From assembly GCF_024699985.1 (NCBI RefSeq), contig NZ_JAJONA010000001.1, positions 1-64,000 of the forward strand: a stretch of DNA of 64,000 bases. Reading direction: 5' to 3'. Below, in pieces: positions 27,934 through 35,774 of the stretch. The stretch is from Phenylobacterium sp. J367 (GTDB lineage Bacteria; Pseudomonadota; Alphaproteobacteria; Caulobacterales; Caulobacteraceae). The notes under the pieces were generated by a model. The model searched no databases. It had not been told where the DNA came from and saw only the letters and a list, made by a program, of their open reading frames with translations. How positions within the stretch are numbered: the stretch's first letter is position 1; every line of letters begins with the position of its first letter. Position numbers and translations under genes: made by a program.

Positions 27934-28688
27934 ACAAGCCTGTCGCAAAGCTGGAGCCGGAAAGCGAAGTCTCGCTCGATCCGCTCGCCAAGCTCCGCGA
28001 TCCGTTCCCCCCCAACCAGGTCAGCAAGCTCCCGAAGGAGACGAAGGCCCAGAAGGAGGAGCGCGAGAAGGACCGATCCAAGGGCATCAACTGCAACATC
28101 TGCGGCGGCTGGCACCACAAGAACACCATCCATCTCGACTACGTGGGCCACGCCGCGCTGACGGATCGGCTGCTGGACGTGGATCCGCTGTGGTCGTGGG
28201 AGCCGGTGGCGTTCCGCGACGGCCTCCCCGCCTTCGATCAGACCGGGGGTCTCTGGATCAAGCTGACCGTGTGCGGCGTGACCCGGCTCGGCTACGGCCA
28301 CGCCGCCGGGAAGCCGAACATGGACCCGGGCGCCCGCGAAAAGGAGGTCATCGGCGACGCGCTCCGCAATGCCGCCATGCGCTTCGGGGCCGCCCTGGAC
28401 CTCTGGCACAAGGGCGATCTGCACGCCCACGAGGAAGAGCCCACGCCGAGCCTGGAGGAGCGCGCCGTCGCGCACCTGAAGGCGTGCGCCATCGACCGGG
28501 CGACCTTCAAGGATGGCTGGGAGAAGAACAAGGCCGGCTGGGAGGCCGCGCTGGATCGCGCCGCCTATGCCCGCGTGGTCGCGGAGATGAAGCGGCTGGC
28601 CGCCACCCTCCCCGCTGAGCCCGAACCGCCGAAAGAAGAACCGGCGGCCGACGACTTCGGCCTGGCCGACGACGAAATCCCCTTCTGA
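27930..28688 (+). CDS. Rad52-like single-strand annealing protein
   Basis: 252 residues. After a charged N-terminus and a CNICGGWHH motif comes a core (YVGHAALTDRLLDVDPLW, then KLTVCGVTRLGYG, then KEVIGDALRNAAMRFG) that follows the Rad52/Sak pattern of a beta sheet and a final helix. Such proteins anneal single strands during phage recombination and replication. The last residues, DDEIPF, copy the acidic tip of bacterial SSB, which docks DNA-maintenance enzymes. The next gene is a coiled-coil protein of the type often found beside phage recombinases. Confidence 0.7.
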   Translation: MNKPVAKLEPESEVSLDPLAKLRDPFPPNQVSKLPKETKAQKEEREKDRSKGINCNICGGWHHKNTIHLDYVGHAALTDRLLDVDPLWSWEPVAFRDGLPAFDQTGGLWIKLTVCGVTRLGYGHAAGKPNMDPGAREKEVIGDALRNAAMRFGAALDLWHKGDLHAHEEEPTPSLEERAVAHLKACAIDRATFKDGWEKNKAGWEAALDRAAYARVVAEMKRLAATLPAEPEPPKEEPAADDFGLADDEIPF

Positions 28689-28698
28689 GGAGCTGACC

Positions 28699-29442
28699 AT
28701 GCCGGACGGCGCAACGGCCCCGCTGGGCCACAACAACCCCCCAGACCCCTTCCTCGCGATCAAGGTCCACGTCGATGACCTGATGACTGAGGCCAAGAAC
28801 TGGTGCGACGGCTCGTCCATCGAGAACCAGAAGCAGGCCGATATGGTCGCCAAGCTGATCGATGACTTCCGCGCCGCCCAGAAGGCCGCGGACGAGGCCC
28901 GCAAGGAAGAGGCCCGCCCCTTCGATGAGGGCAAGGCGGCGGTGCAGGAGAAGTACGCGGTTCTGATCGCCGACACAAAGACCGCCAAGGGCGCCATCGT
29001 GAAGGCACTGGAGGCGCTGAAGGCGACCCTGACGCCCTGGCTCCAGAAGCTGGAGCGGGAGCGCCGCGAGGCCGAGGAAGCCGCCCGGCGGGAAGCCGAG
29101 GAGAAGGCGCGGGCCGCCGCCGAAGCCATGCGGGCGCGGGACGCTTCCAACCTGGAGGACACCGAAGCCGCCGAACTCCTGGTCGCCGATGCGGAAGCCG
29201 CCGAGGCCGCCGCCAACGCGCTCGCCAAGGACAAGGCCCACGCGAAGGGCGAAGGCCGCGCCATCGGCCTGCGGAAGTTCTACCGGGCCGAGCTGGTGGA
29301 TCGGAAGGCCGCCCTCCTCCACTACGCCCAGACGCGCCCCGACGACATCGTGGGTCTGCTCTGCCGCCTCGCCGACGTCGATGTGCGCGAGGGCAAGCGC
29401 CAGATCCCCGGCTTCAACGTGGTCGAGGAGACCCGCGTCTAA
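28699..29442 (+). CDS. Coiled-coil protein next to the annealing protein
   Basis: 247 residues; begins MPDGATAPLGHNNPP, then a long charged helical region (about 60-190) with dense Lys, Glu and Ala (ERERREAEEAARREAEEKAR). The last 60 residues (FYRAELVDRKAALLHYAQ ... VREGKRQIPGF) are globular. Proteins of this layout accompany Rad52- or RecT-type phage annealases; their role is not known. Confidence 0.6.
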   Translation: MPDGATAPLGHNNPPDPFLAIKVHVDDLMTEAKNWCDGSSIENQKQADMVAKLIDDFRAAQKAADEARKEEARPFDEGKAAVQEKYAVLIADTKTAKGAIVKALEALKATLTPWLQKLERERREAEEAARREAEEKARAAAEAMRARDASNLEDTEAAELLVADAEAAEAAANALAKDKAHAKGEGRAIGLRKFYRAELVDRKAALLHYAQTRPDDIVGLLCRLADVDVREGKRQIPGFNVVEETRV

Positions 29443-29588
29443 TGCGCCCCGCCCCGATCTGGCGAGAGGGCGAGCTGCGCGAGTGCTGCCGCGCCGTCCT
29501 CCGCGTCTGGCCGGGGACCGTCATCACCCTACGCAATCCACCGGGAGAGGAGCGGGGTCAGCCCAACAAGCGCCCGCAACCCCGATAA
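29442..29588 (+). CDS. Small basic protein, 48 aa
   Basis: MRPAPIWREGELRECCRAVL; overlaps the neighbours on both sides (TAATG). Basic and Pro-rich at the end. No family. Confidence 0.45.
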   Translation: MRPAPIWREGELRECCRAVLRVWPGTVITLRNPPGEERGQPNKRPQPR

Positions 29589-29914
29589 TGTTCATCAGCG
29601 ACCGCCAAGTGCAGGAGGCCTTCGACGTCCTCCACGACCAGGCGCACGCCAAGGCTCGCGCGGCCTACGAGTACGCGGAGAAGCGGCTGAAGGTGGTTCT
29701 GGCGAAGGCTCAGCTCACCGCCAACGGCAAGACCGTGGGCGAGCGGGAGGCCACCGCCCTCACCTCCGACGAATACGAGGCCGCCACCAAGACCTTCCGC
29801 ATGATCGCCGAGGCCTACTACCTCGAACGCGACCGCCGGGACGCGGCGTCGGCCGTCATCGACGCGTGGCGCACCCAGCAATCCGACATGCGGGCAATGG
29901 GGAAGGTCGCTTGA
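29588..29914 (+). CDS. Hypothetical protein, 108 aa, in the recombination cluster
   Basis: Helical throughout (VQEAFDVLHDQAHAKARAAY, then YYLERDRRDAASAVIDAWRT). The shape and place beside an annealing protein and an HNH nuclease suggest recombination or replication, but there is no diagnostic motif. Confidence 0.6.
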   Translation: MFISDRQVQEAFDVLHDQAHAKARAAYEYAEKRLKVVLAKAQLTANGKTVGEREATALTSDEYEAATKTFRMIAEAYYLERDRRDAASAVIDAWRTQQSDMRAMGKVA

Positions 29915-30288
29915 GCCGTACCGTCGAAATCTGGGTCGGCTCCACCGACGATGCCGCGATCCCCACGCGGGTTCGCTTGCGGGTGTTCGAGCGCCATGGC
30001 GGGGTCTGCGCCCTCTCCGGCCGTAAGATCATGCCGGGAGACGCGTGGGATCTTGACCACCGCGTGCCGCTCATTCTCGGAGGCCGTCACGCTGAGGACA
30101 ACCTGCAGCCGGTCCTACGAGACGCCCACCGCGAGAAGACCAAGGCCGACGTGAGCGCCAAGGCCAAGGCCGACCGCATCCGCGCGAAGCACCTGGGCGT
30201 GTTCCCACGGGCCAAGCGCCCCCTCCAGAGCCGAGGGTTCGAGAGCGCTCGGGATTTCCCACGAGACAACCGGAGGAAGCGGACGTGA
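29911..30288 (+). CDS. HNH endonuclease
   Basis: 125 residues from TTG 29911, which overlaps the stop before it (TTGA). HNH signature: RLRVFERHGGVCALSGRKI, DLDHRVPLILGGRHAEDN, LQPVLRDAHREKTKAD, with Asp-His and the final Asn-Leu...His-xx-Lys-T. This is the recombination-associated HNH type (as next to phage annealases), not the AP2 homing type. A tail of basic residues may help DNA contact. Confidence 0.75.
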   Translation: MSRTVEIWVGSTDDAAIPTRVRLRVFERHGGVCALSGRKIMPGDAWDLDHRVPLILGGRHAEDNLQPVLRDAHREKTKADVSAKAKADRIRAKHLGVFPRAKRPLQSRGFESARDFPRDNRRKRT

Positions 30289-30866
30289 GCGAAGCAACCC
30301 CCAACAAACCCGTAGAGGTGGATGTGGCGAAGTTGGTCGAGCGGCTTGAAGCTCGCCCGAAGGTTCACGCCGATTTGGTCGGCGGCATCACCTACAACAG
30401 CCACGACGCGCAACTAGACCGCGACATCGCCAAGCTTGTCCGCTCGCTCTCCTCCCGCCTCTCAGAGGTAGAGGGAGAGAATGAGAGGCTTCGCCGCGCG
30501 CTGGACCGCTATCGCGAAGGCAGCATCGCAGCGTTCGAGGCCCTGTGCCCGACGTGCCGCGGTGACGCTGAATTGCCTGACTGGGCAAAGGAACGCTCCG
30601 CCCTTACCGCCCAGAGAGAAGGTGGTTCATCCGTTGCCCAGATAGGCGGTAGCCCGGCTCAAGAGCCGGTCAAGTCCGATGGGCTCTGCAAGTCGGAAGG
30701 GGGCGCGTGGTCGGCCGTCCGGCTCTTCACGCAGCCGACGGCGAGCGGCGGTGGCGCTCACGTCATCGTCTCTGTTGAGCGGCTCGACGGGGCCGAGCGC
30801 GAACTCATCCGCGAGTTCGCCGACGTCTCCGACACCATTATTGATCACTGGGCGAGGCTCCCATGA
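30285..30866 (+). CDS. Hypothetical early protein, 193 aa
   Basis: GTG start in GTGA. The N-terminal half is helical with a likely coiled coil (LSSRLSEVEGENERLRRALD) and a CPTC pair; the middle is low-complexity with TAQREGGSS. The DNA encoding SALTAQREGG is repeated at about 31700 in another gene. The C-terminal part (GGGAHVIVSVERLDGAEREL) looks globular. Confidence 0.55.
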   Translation: MSEATPNKPVEVDVAKLVERLEARPKVHADLVGGITYNSHDAQLDRDIAKLVRSLSSRLSEVEGENERLRRALDRYREGSIAAFEALCPTCRGDAELPDWAKERSALTAQREGGSSVAQIGGSPAQEPVKSDGLCKSEGGAWSAVRLFTQPTASGGGAHVIVSVERLDGAERELIREFADVSDTIIDHWARLP

Positions 30867-31261
30867 ACATCGCGGAAAAGCACGAATTGGAGTGTCTCCG
30901 GGCGCGGGTCGCTCAGCTCGACTATCCTTGCTCACCGCACTGCGAAGGCTATTTGCGGGAGTTGTCCTCGCGGAACGTTGCGGGGTTTCTATCCGAGCCT
31001 GACGATGCGTGGGCGGAGCGCTTCTGCGCGTATGTGAACTGGTCGCCCGACGGGCAAAACGTCTCGTTCAACGCTGACGGCCCCTTGGCGATTAGCTTCC
31101 GTCAGATGGCGAAGAACTACATCAAGGCCGCTCAGGAGGCGTGGGTTTCAACGCGCGTTGAAGCCGCCGCCCCTCCAGCGGAGGGCAGCGCCAGCAGTCC
31201 GAGCGAAGCGAGTGCCGGCAATTTTGCTCAAGATGAACTCAAGGCCTCCCCCAATGACTAG
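30863..31261 (+). CDS. Hypothetical early protein, 132 aa
   Basis: Starts MNIAEKHELECLRARVAQLD, ATGA-coupled to the previous gene. Charged helix, a CSPHC pair, then a globular middle and a disordered Ser/Ala-rich C-terminus. No family recognised. Confidence 0.55.
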   Translation: MNIAEKHELECLRARVAQLDYPCSPHCEGYLRELSSRNVAGFLSEPDDAWAERFCAYVNWSPDGQNVSFNADGPLAISFRQMAKNYIKAAQEAWVSTRVEAAAPPAEGSASSPSEASAGNFAQDELKASPND

Positions 31262-31737
31262 CCCCCTTGATCTGGAAAGGCTGGAGGAGATCGCTCGGGC
31301 GGCTACTCCGGGGCCTTGGGAAGTTCAGGACGGCTGTTCGTGGCGTCGGATCGGGACGCAAGGACACAGCGGCAACGTGCTGTGCCCGACGAACCACCCC
31401 TACGACCGGCACCCGGACCTGGGGGGCTGGCCGCGGCGAAGACGTCATGGCGAATCTTCGCCACATCGCCACCTTCGACCCGCCCACCGTCCTTCGTCTG
31501 ATCTCCCTCCTCAAGGAGCAAGAAGCAGAGATAGGAAGGCTGAGAGGCCAAGTCGGGGTCCAAGAGGCGTTGTGCGACAGCAACTATCTCGCCGGGCTGA
31601 AGCGGGGCTGGAACTACTGCGTCGCGGCCGACCACGCCGGTTACGCGGCCAGCATCAGGAGCCGAGAAGGCACGATCGCCGCGATCAGGGCCGCCCGCTC
31701 CGCCTTTACCGCCCAGAGAGAAGGTGGGGAGGGCTGA
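31254..31737 (+). CDS. Ead/Ea22-like early protein, frameshifted at a G run
   Basis: The frame opens MTSPLDLERLEEIARAATPG and is lost at the six-G run 31421-31426. With five G it continues as MANLRHIATFDPPTVLRLIS and on to 31737, about 160 residues. Both halves belong to one common phage pattern (LERLEEIARAATPGPW, then HIATFDPPTVLRLISLLKEQ), so the shift is most likely a sequence error. The 3' end carries the SAFTAQREGG repeat shared with the gene at 30285. Function unknown. Confidence 0.65.
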
Positions 31738-31738
31738 G

Positions 31739-31963
31739 ATGGTGGAGACCTACCCAGCTTGGATTTGCTGCGATTGCGGCGAACAGTGCGGTTCGCGCAT
31801 CCCGAAGCTTGCGACCTACCACGAAGGCGAGTGCGGCTGGTGCGGGGCCGAAGGCGTCCCTGTCACCGAGCCTCGCGACTTCGGCTATCCGCCAGCGCCC
31901 GGCCTTCCCGTCACGCGCGTCCCCTCCTCCCCGCCCCCCAGCACGAATGGGGGTGGAGGATGA
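31739..31963 (+). CDS. Zinc-ribbon protein, 74 aa
   Basis: Starts at ATG 31739, one base after the previous stop. CCDC...C and CGWC pairs (about residues 8-16 and 35-39) predict zinc binding; the C-terminus is Pro-rich. Confidence 0.55.
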   Translation: MVETYPAWICCDCGEQCGSRIPKLATYHEGECGWCGAEGVPVTEPRDFGYPPAPGLPVTRVPSSPPPSTNGGGG

Positions 31964-32093
31964 GACAACCTCCGACGCATTGCCTTCGGAGAAGGGAGGA
32001 TTGCCGTATCCCGGAACACCGGGCGCCACCGATGCGGCGGGAGGGACCTACAGCCTCCCGCGCGGCGACGCCTTGCCTCCATCGAGGCCGCAC

Positions 32094-32399
32094 ATGAGTG
32101 GGGTCGCCACCCTTTCGCGCCTGGAGGCGTCCCGCTATCTCGGCGTGTCGCTGGCGACGCTTGATCGCCTGCGGGCCTGTGGCGCCATCCCGGCTAGCCA
32201 GGTGAGCCCTCGGCTGGTCAAGTACCGGCGCGAAGACCTGGATACCTACCTGATCGAATGCCGGACTACAGCCTCACCAAGATCGGAAACTCGCCCAACT
32301 GGTACATCCAGTGGTTCGAGGACGGACATTCGCGACGCGCTTCAACTCGCACGGCAGATCGCGGCGCGGCAGAACAAGTCCTTGCGGCGTTCCGCCTAG
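32094..32399 (+). CDS. Excisionase-like MerR/HTH_17 DNA-binding protein
   Basis: Start chosen at 32094 (MSGVATLSRLEASRYLG), with GAGG six bases upstream; the open frame extends back to 31947. LSRLEASRYLGVSLATLDRL ... RLVKYRREDLDTYL is the winged helix-turn-helix seen in excisionases and HTH_17 proteins. The 3' end overlaps the integrase gene by 142 bases in another frame, so the last about 45 codons may be fortuitous. Position directly before the integrase supports an Xis-like role. Confidence 0.6.
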   Translation: MSGVATLSRLEASRYLGVSLATLDRLRACGAIPASQVSPRLVKYRREDLDTYLIECRTTASPRSETRPTGTSSGSRTDIRDALQLARQIAARQNKSLRRSA

Positions 32400-33274
32400 T
32401 CCGCGCCGACAAGCCCCTATCGGATCTGACCGTTGGGCAGGCGCTGGACTGGTACTGGGACAGCCACGCCAAGAACACCATGCGACCGTCGAACGCCGAA
32501 CTCGGCATCCGGTATCTGCGCCCCTACCTCGGCGCGCTCCTCGTCTCTGAACTCACCCTCGCCAAGCAACAAGCCTTCGTGGAGGCCCGGCGCAAAGACG
32601 GCGCGGGCGAGGAGTCGATCCGCCGGGACCTGTCCGTCCTCTCCGCCGCGCTTCGCCGAGCCGAGAAGTTCAATCGGATCGACCGCGCGCCGCCTGCGCT
32701 ATCCCTGAGCCCCGCCCCGCCGCGCGAGCGCTGGCTGACGCGGGCCGAGGTCGCCAAGCTGTTCCGCCAGATGCGTAAGCGCCACCGCGGCAAGCGGCAC
32801 GCCCACGTCCTGCTGTTCACCCGGCTGGCGCTCTACACCAGCGCCCGAACCGGCGCGATCCTGGACCTGACGTGGGACCGGGTGGACTTCGAAGCCGGGC
32901 GGATCGACTTCCACAAGCCGGGCCGAAAGCTGACCAGGAAGCGCCGGACGGTCACGCCCATGACCCCGCAGATACGGCGGATGCTGATGCACGCCCACAA
33001 GCACAGGCGGTCGGACTTTGTGGTGAGCTGGGCAGGCAAGGGGGTCGATCGCGTGGCGAAGGCGGTCATCGCGCACGCCGAGAAGGCAGGGCTGGAGGAC
33101 GTCAGCCCCCACGTCCTGCGCCACACCTTCGCGACCTGGGGCGCGCGGAAGGGCGTGCCGATTTGGCTTCTCGGGAAGGCGCTGGGACAGACCGTGGCGT
33201 CCACAACCGAGCGATACGCCAAGCACCAGCCGGAGGATTTGGCGCGTGTTCTCGACGCAGTACGGCGCAAGTAG
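32258..33274 (+). CDS. int: Tyrosine-type integrase
   Basis: 338 residues. The N-terminal arm and core-binding region (about 1-150) is followed by the catalytic domain: Arg197 in TSARTGAILDLTW, Lys near 224, His285 and Arg288 in HVLRHTFATW, and nucleophile Tyr320 in TTERYAKH. The usual His of the LGH motif is replaced (LGQTV), a common variation. It integrates and, with an excisionase, excises the prophage. Downstream at 33264-33464 lie repeated GGCGCAA elements that may be its arm sites. Confidence 0.9.
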   Translation: MPDYSLTKIGNSPNWYIQWFEDGHSRRASTRTADRGAAEQVLAAFRLVRADKPLSDLTVGQALDWYWDSHAKNTMRPSNAELGIRYLRPYLGALLVSELTLAKQQAFVEARRKDGAGEESIRRDLSVLSAALRRAEKFNRIDRAPPALSLSPAPPRERWLTRAEVAKLFRQMRKRHRGKRHAHVLLFTRLALYTSARTGAILDLTWDRVDFEAGRIDFHKPGRKLTRKRRTVTPMTPQIRRMLMHAHKHRRSDFVVSWAGKGVDRVAKAVIAHAEKAGLEDVSPHVLRHTFATWGARKGVPIWLLGKALGQTVASTTERYAKHQPEDLARVLDAVRRK

Positions 33275-33464
33275 GCGCAAGCGGAGACTATCGAGTTGCG
33301 AAAAGTTGTTACCACAGTTGGACTTGACGCCGATGACACCTTATGGCACAACTAAGCATTCGCTGCCTCACGGCGTTGATTTTGCTCGCGCTTTTCTGAG
33401 ACTAAGTCCGCAGAAGTCGGCGCAAAACCCGTGAACGCAGCGGGAACACAGCGCAACTTGCGCC
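33264..33464. promoter_or_regulatory. Candidate attP region with GGCGCAA repeats
   Basis: GGCGCAA occurs directly at 33264-33270, 33274-33280 and 33419-33425 and inverted at 33458-33464; AGCGCAA at 33450-33456 forms a palindrome with the inverted copy. Between them is the most AT-rich stretch here (about 33290-33400). Position right after the integrase and lack of a gene in 33275-33499 fit an attachment site with arm sites; the core cannot be located without the host. Confidence 0.45.
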
Positions 33465-33499
33465 TTTGAACGGGCGCGGCGCGAGCCGGAGGATGCAAG

Positions 33500-33721
33500 A
33501 TGATCCAGAACCCAGCGCACCCCGCGAACCCTCCTGGAGCGGAGGAGCGCGTTCAGCCCGGAAGCCCCGCCTCGGGTGAGGTGAAAGAGCGGGGCAGCGT
33601 TGACCGCGAGTGGATGATCAGCCTTCTGCGCTCGATCCCGACCTACGCCACGGATGACTACGACCGCGGCTTCCGTGACGGCGTAGCGCTGTGCATCCTC
33701 AAGCTGCGGGAGGCAAAGTGA
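33500..33721 (+). CDS. Hypothetical protein, 73 aa
   Basis: First gene after the putative attP. Disordered N-terminus, then DREWMISLLRSIPTYATDDY ... GFRDGVALCILKL, a helical end. Promoter not identified. Confidence 0.55.
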   Translation: MIQNPAHPANPPGAEERVQPGSPASGEVKERGSVDREWMISLLRSIPTYATDDYDRGFRDGVALCILKLREAK

Positions 33722-34104
33722 TGAGCGCCTTCGAAGTCGGCAAGCCCGCCCCCTACTACTGCAAGGCCTGTCAGGCTGTTCCGCAGGCAGGGTACTGCAA
33801 GATGGCGGGGTGTCCTACGGCTCCTGCGGCCCCGGGCTCACCATCAGCATCGCGGCGCGACGGGGATGACCTAGCGGCCCTGATCCGAGAGGTGCGCGGC
33901 TACGCCGTTGCTGGCGGCGCGCTCGACCTGTCAGAGCGCGATGCGCTTCTGGCGCTGACCGCCAGAACAGAGCGCCTGCTTGGAGCGCTGAAGGCGGCCG
34001 AAAGCGAGCTCAGCTGGGCACACCTCGGCGGGTCCTCGGTCGAGCGGTTGGCGAATGCGAGCCTTGCCGCGAAAGCCGCTATCGACAACGCGGAGGGGTA
34101 TTGA
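33721..34104 (+). CDS. Hypothetical protein, 127 aa, with N-terminal Cys cluster
   Basis: CKAC ... CKMAGC within residues 14-31 suggests a small zinc site; a helical C-terminal half follows (LTARTERLLGALKAAESELS). ATG overlaps the previous TGA. Confidence 0.55.
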   Translation: MSAFEVGKPAPYYCKACQAVPQAGYCKMAGCPTAPAAPGSPSASRRDGDDLAALIREVRGYAVAGGALDLSERDALLALTARTERLLGALKAAESELSWAHLGGSSVERLANASLAAKAAIDNAEGY

Positions 34105-34313
34105 TGAGCGGCTGGCAGCCTATCGAGACTGCGCCAAGGGATCAGACCGCCTGGGTCCTGCTTTGGAACGGCCACTGGCGCGGCGTCGGCCGCTTCAACC
34201 CGCCTTACGCGGATGAAGACGATCCGCTTTGGGTCGATGAGACCACTGAGTTCATCGAACCATCGCCCACGCACTGGATGCCGCTTCCTCCCCCGCCGGA
34301 GGGGCTGTCATGA
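34104..34313 (+). CDS. DUF551-like protein, 69 aa
   Basis: WQPIETAPRDQTAWVLLWN ... PTHWMPLPPPP is the DUF551 pattern found in many temperate phages. Role unknown. Confidence 0.7.
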   Translation: MSGWQPIETAPRDQTAWVLLWNGHWRGVGRFNPPYADEDDPLWVDETTEFIEPSPTHWMPLPPPPEGLS

Positions 34314-34630
34314 CTGCCCGTGCCGCCCTCATCAGCGAAGCCCTACGCCTGGAAGGGAACGCCAAGGCTCTCGATCCAGCATGGGGTGAGAACCAGCCCG
34401 ACATCAAACGGTGGAGGGCCAGGGCCACGCTCCTGCGCAAGGCCGCCGCCGACATGGACGAAGCCGCCCGCTGCCTTGCGTGGGCTCTGGACCTTCTCGA
34501 CATCTACGACGAAGGCGCAATCCGCGAAGGCCATTGCGAAACCATCGTGCTCACTGAGCAGCACATCGAGGCGAAGCTGCGTTCCCGCGCTGTGCTCGCC
34601 GCCCTCTCAAATGCGGAACCACCCCAATGA
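34310..34630 (+). CDS. Hypothetical protein, 106 aa
   Basis: All-helical protein (LISEALRLEGNAKALDPAWG, RARATLLRKAAADMDEAAR), ATGA-coupled to both neighbours. Confidence 0.55.
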   Translation: MTARAALISEALRLEGNAKALDPAWGENQPDIKRWRARATLLRKAAADMDEAARCLAWALDLLDIYDEGAIREGHCETIVLTEQHIEAKLRSRAVLAALSNAEPPQ

Positions 34631-34845
34631 CCGACCACACCACTATCCCTGCCACGCCTGCTGCAGAACTCGACGCCTACCTGCGCGAGCTTGGCGGATG
34701 CAGCGACGGCCACTGCATCATCATCAAGCCCATCGGGATGCACACCAACGGCGGATGCCGGTGCGCGCGCGACGAGATGAAGATGCGACGCGTGGTGTTT
34801 GCCTATCGGCGCTACCGCTCCGCGATGGAGCGCGCCGATGTCTGA
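34627..34845 (+). CDS. Hypothetical protein, 72 aa
   Basis: Begins MTDHTTIPATPAAEL. The DNA behind DHTTIP is repeated at the start of the next frame (34838), a 19-base direct repeat. Cys-rich centre (CSDGHC, CRC). Confidence 0.55.
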   Translation: MTDHTTIPATPAAELDAYLRELGGCSDGHCIIIKPIGMHTNGGCRCARDEMKMRRVVFAYRRYRSAMERADV

Positions 34846-34914
34846 CCACACCACTATCCCTGTAGAGGGAGGATGGAGACCACCTCTTCTTCCTCTCCCC
34901 CGAAGCCTCGTTAA
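34838..34914 (+). CDS. Tiny protein, about 25 aa, if one C is missing
   Basis: MSDHTTIPVEGGWRPP runs into the C run 34897-34901. As written the frame continues as antisense of the spanin genes; with one C added it stops at 34912-34914 after about 25 residues. The same single base also gives the facing o-spanin a sensible end. Confidence 0.35.
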
Positions 34915-35170
34915 GCGCATCGAGGATATCCACGAGCCCCGCCCTTCGCTTGTCGCAGTCGATCCGGGCTTTCTCCAGGTCCACGATCAGGCGTCCTGCG
35001 TCTCCGTCTGTGGCGAGGGAGCCGGTCGGCGCATCGCAGGCTTCCCGGTAGATCTGGGGAACCTCAACCTTCAGTGCAGGCCGGTGAGCCTCGCATCCGC
35101 TCAAGCTCAGCGCAGACAGTAGAAGAAGGCTCGAACACGTCAGGGGAGCCGGGGTCCTTGCGGATGGCAT
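34854..35170 (-). CDS. o-spanin (Rz1-like lipoprotein), embedded; probably one base short
   Basis: Starts at ATG 35170 with GAGG six bases upstream. Signal sequence and lipobox: LTCSSLLLLSALSLSGC, so Cys is the lipidation site. The mature part is Pro/Asp-rich and then helical (RIDCDKRRAGLVDILDALNE). The gene starts inside the i-spanin gene in another frame, the classic Rz/Rz1 nesting. As written it runs on to 34724; adding one base at 34897-34901 stops it at 34854 with 105 residues. It would bridge to the i-spanin to fuse outer and inner membranes at lysis. Confidence 0.7.
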
Positions 35171-35402
35171 CGTGGGCCTCGTGGGCTTGCTTTTCGAGGG
35201 TTCGGGAGGAGCGGGCGTAGGCGTCGAGGCTTTCGGACGTCGCGCCCTTGATGGCGGCATCGTCCCGCGCGAGTTCGGCCGCCGCCTCGGCCTTCGCGGC
35301 CCGGTCGTTGGCGCGGTCGAGCATGAGCCAGAGCCCGGCGAGCGTGATCAGGGCGGCTCCGATCAGGTACGGCGCGACCGGCGCTAGAAGCCTCTGCCAC
35401 AT
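35064..35402 (-). CDS. i-spanin (Rz-like)
   Basis: 112 residues from ATG 35402. N-terminal membrane anchor (APYLIGAALITLAGLWLML), then a long periplasmic coiled coil (DRANDRAAKAEAAAELARDD) with two Cys near the end. This topology and the embedded lipoprotein gene define an Rz-like spanin. It is downstream of the endolysin in the same direction. Confidence 0.75.
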   Translation of the reverse strand: MWQRLLAPVAPYLIGAALITLAGLWLMLDRANDRAAKAEAAAELARDDAAIKGATSESLDAYARSSRTLEKQAHEAHDAIRKDPGSPDVFEPSSTVCAELERMRGSPACTEG

Positions 35403-35449
35403 TAACGATTTCCCTTGCAGATTCAATGGGAGAGTGGGACTCTCCGCAC

Positions 35450-35695
35450 ATGATCCAGACCGTCGCCCGACGCATCTACGAGAAGCGCAACGGCGCTGGC
35501 TGCACGCCCTGGTCGCGCCTTCCGCGGTCGCATCAGGAGCCCTATCTGGGCGATGCCCGCGCCGCCATCGAGGCCATGCGCGAGCCTACCGAGGCGATGC
35601 TGGATGCGTCCGGGCGAGGAAGGCTGCGAGCTCGGATCGATTGGGAGGCGTTCATCGACGCCGCCCTCACCACTCCCCCCGCAGCCACTTCTTAG
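35450..35695 (+). CDS. Hypothetical protein, 81 aa, opposite the lysis genes
   Basis: MIQTVARRIYEKRNGAGCTP ... WSRLPRSHQEPYLGDARAAI, then MREPTEAML and WEAFIDAAL: a common small phage family. It is on the plus strand between the spanins and the endolysin, overlapping the tiny membrane gene by 29 bases tail to tail. Confidence 0.6.
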   Translation: MIQTVARRIYEKRNGAGCTPWSRLPRSHQEPYLGDARAAIEAMREPTEAMLDASGRGRLRARIDWEAFIDAALTTPPAATS

Positions 35696-35774
35696 CCGCC
35701 ACGACAGCGAACACGATCAAGGCGCAGATCGAGGCCAGCCAGAAGCCGATACCGATGACGACCGCGGTGATCAT
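35667..35774 (-). CDS. Tiny membrane protein in the lysis cassette, 35 aa
   Basis: MITAVVIGIGFWLASICALI ... then a KKWLRGEW tail: one membrane helix with a basic C-terminus. Its ATG overlaps the endolysin stop (ATGA), so it is co-expressed with it. It could act as a holin-like or regulatory peptide, inferred from position only. Confidence 0.5.
   Translation of the reverse strand: MITAVVIGIGFWLASICALIVFAVVAAKKWLRGEW

Noticed and set aside
30600-34865. CRISPR array or phage-borne spacers
   Set aside because: The repeats are only two copies each, unevenly spaced and within coding DNA.
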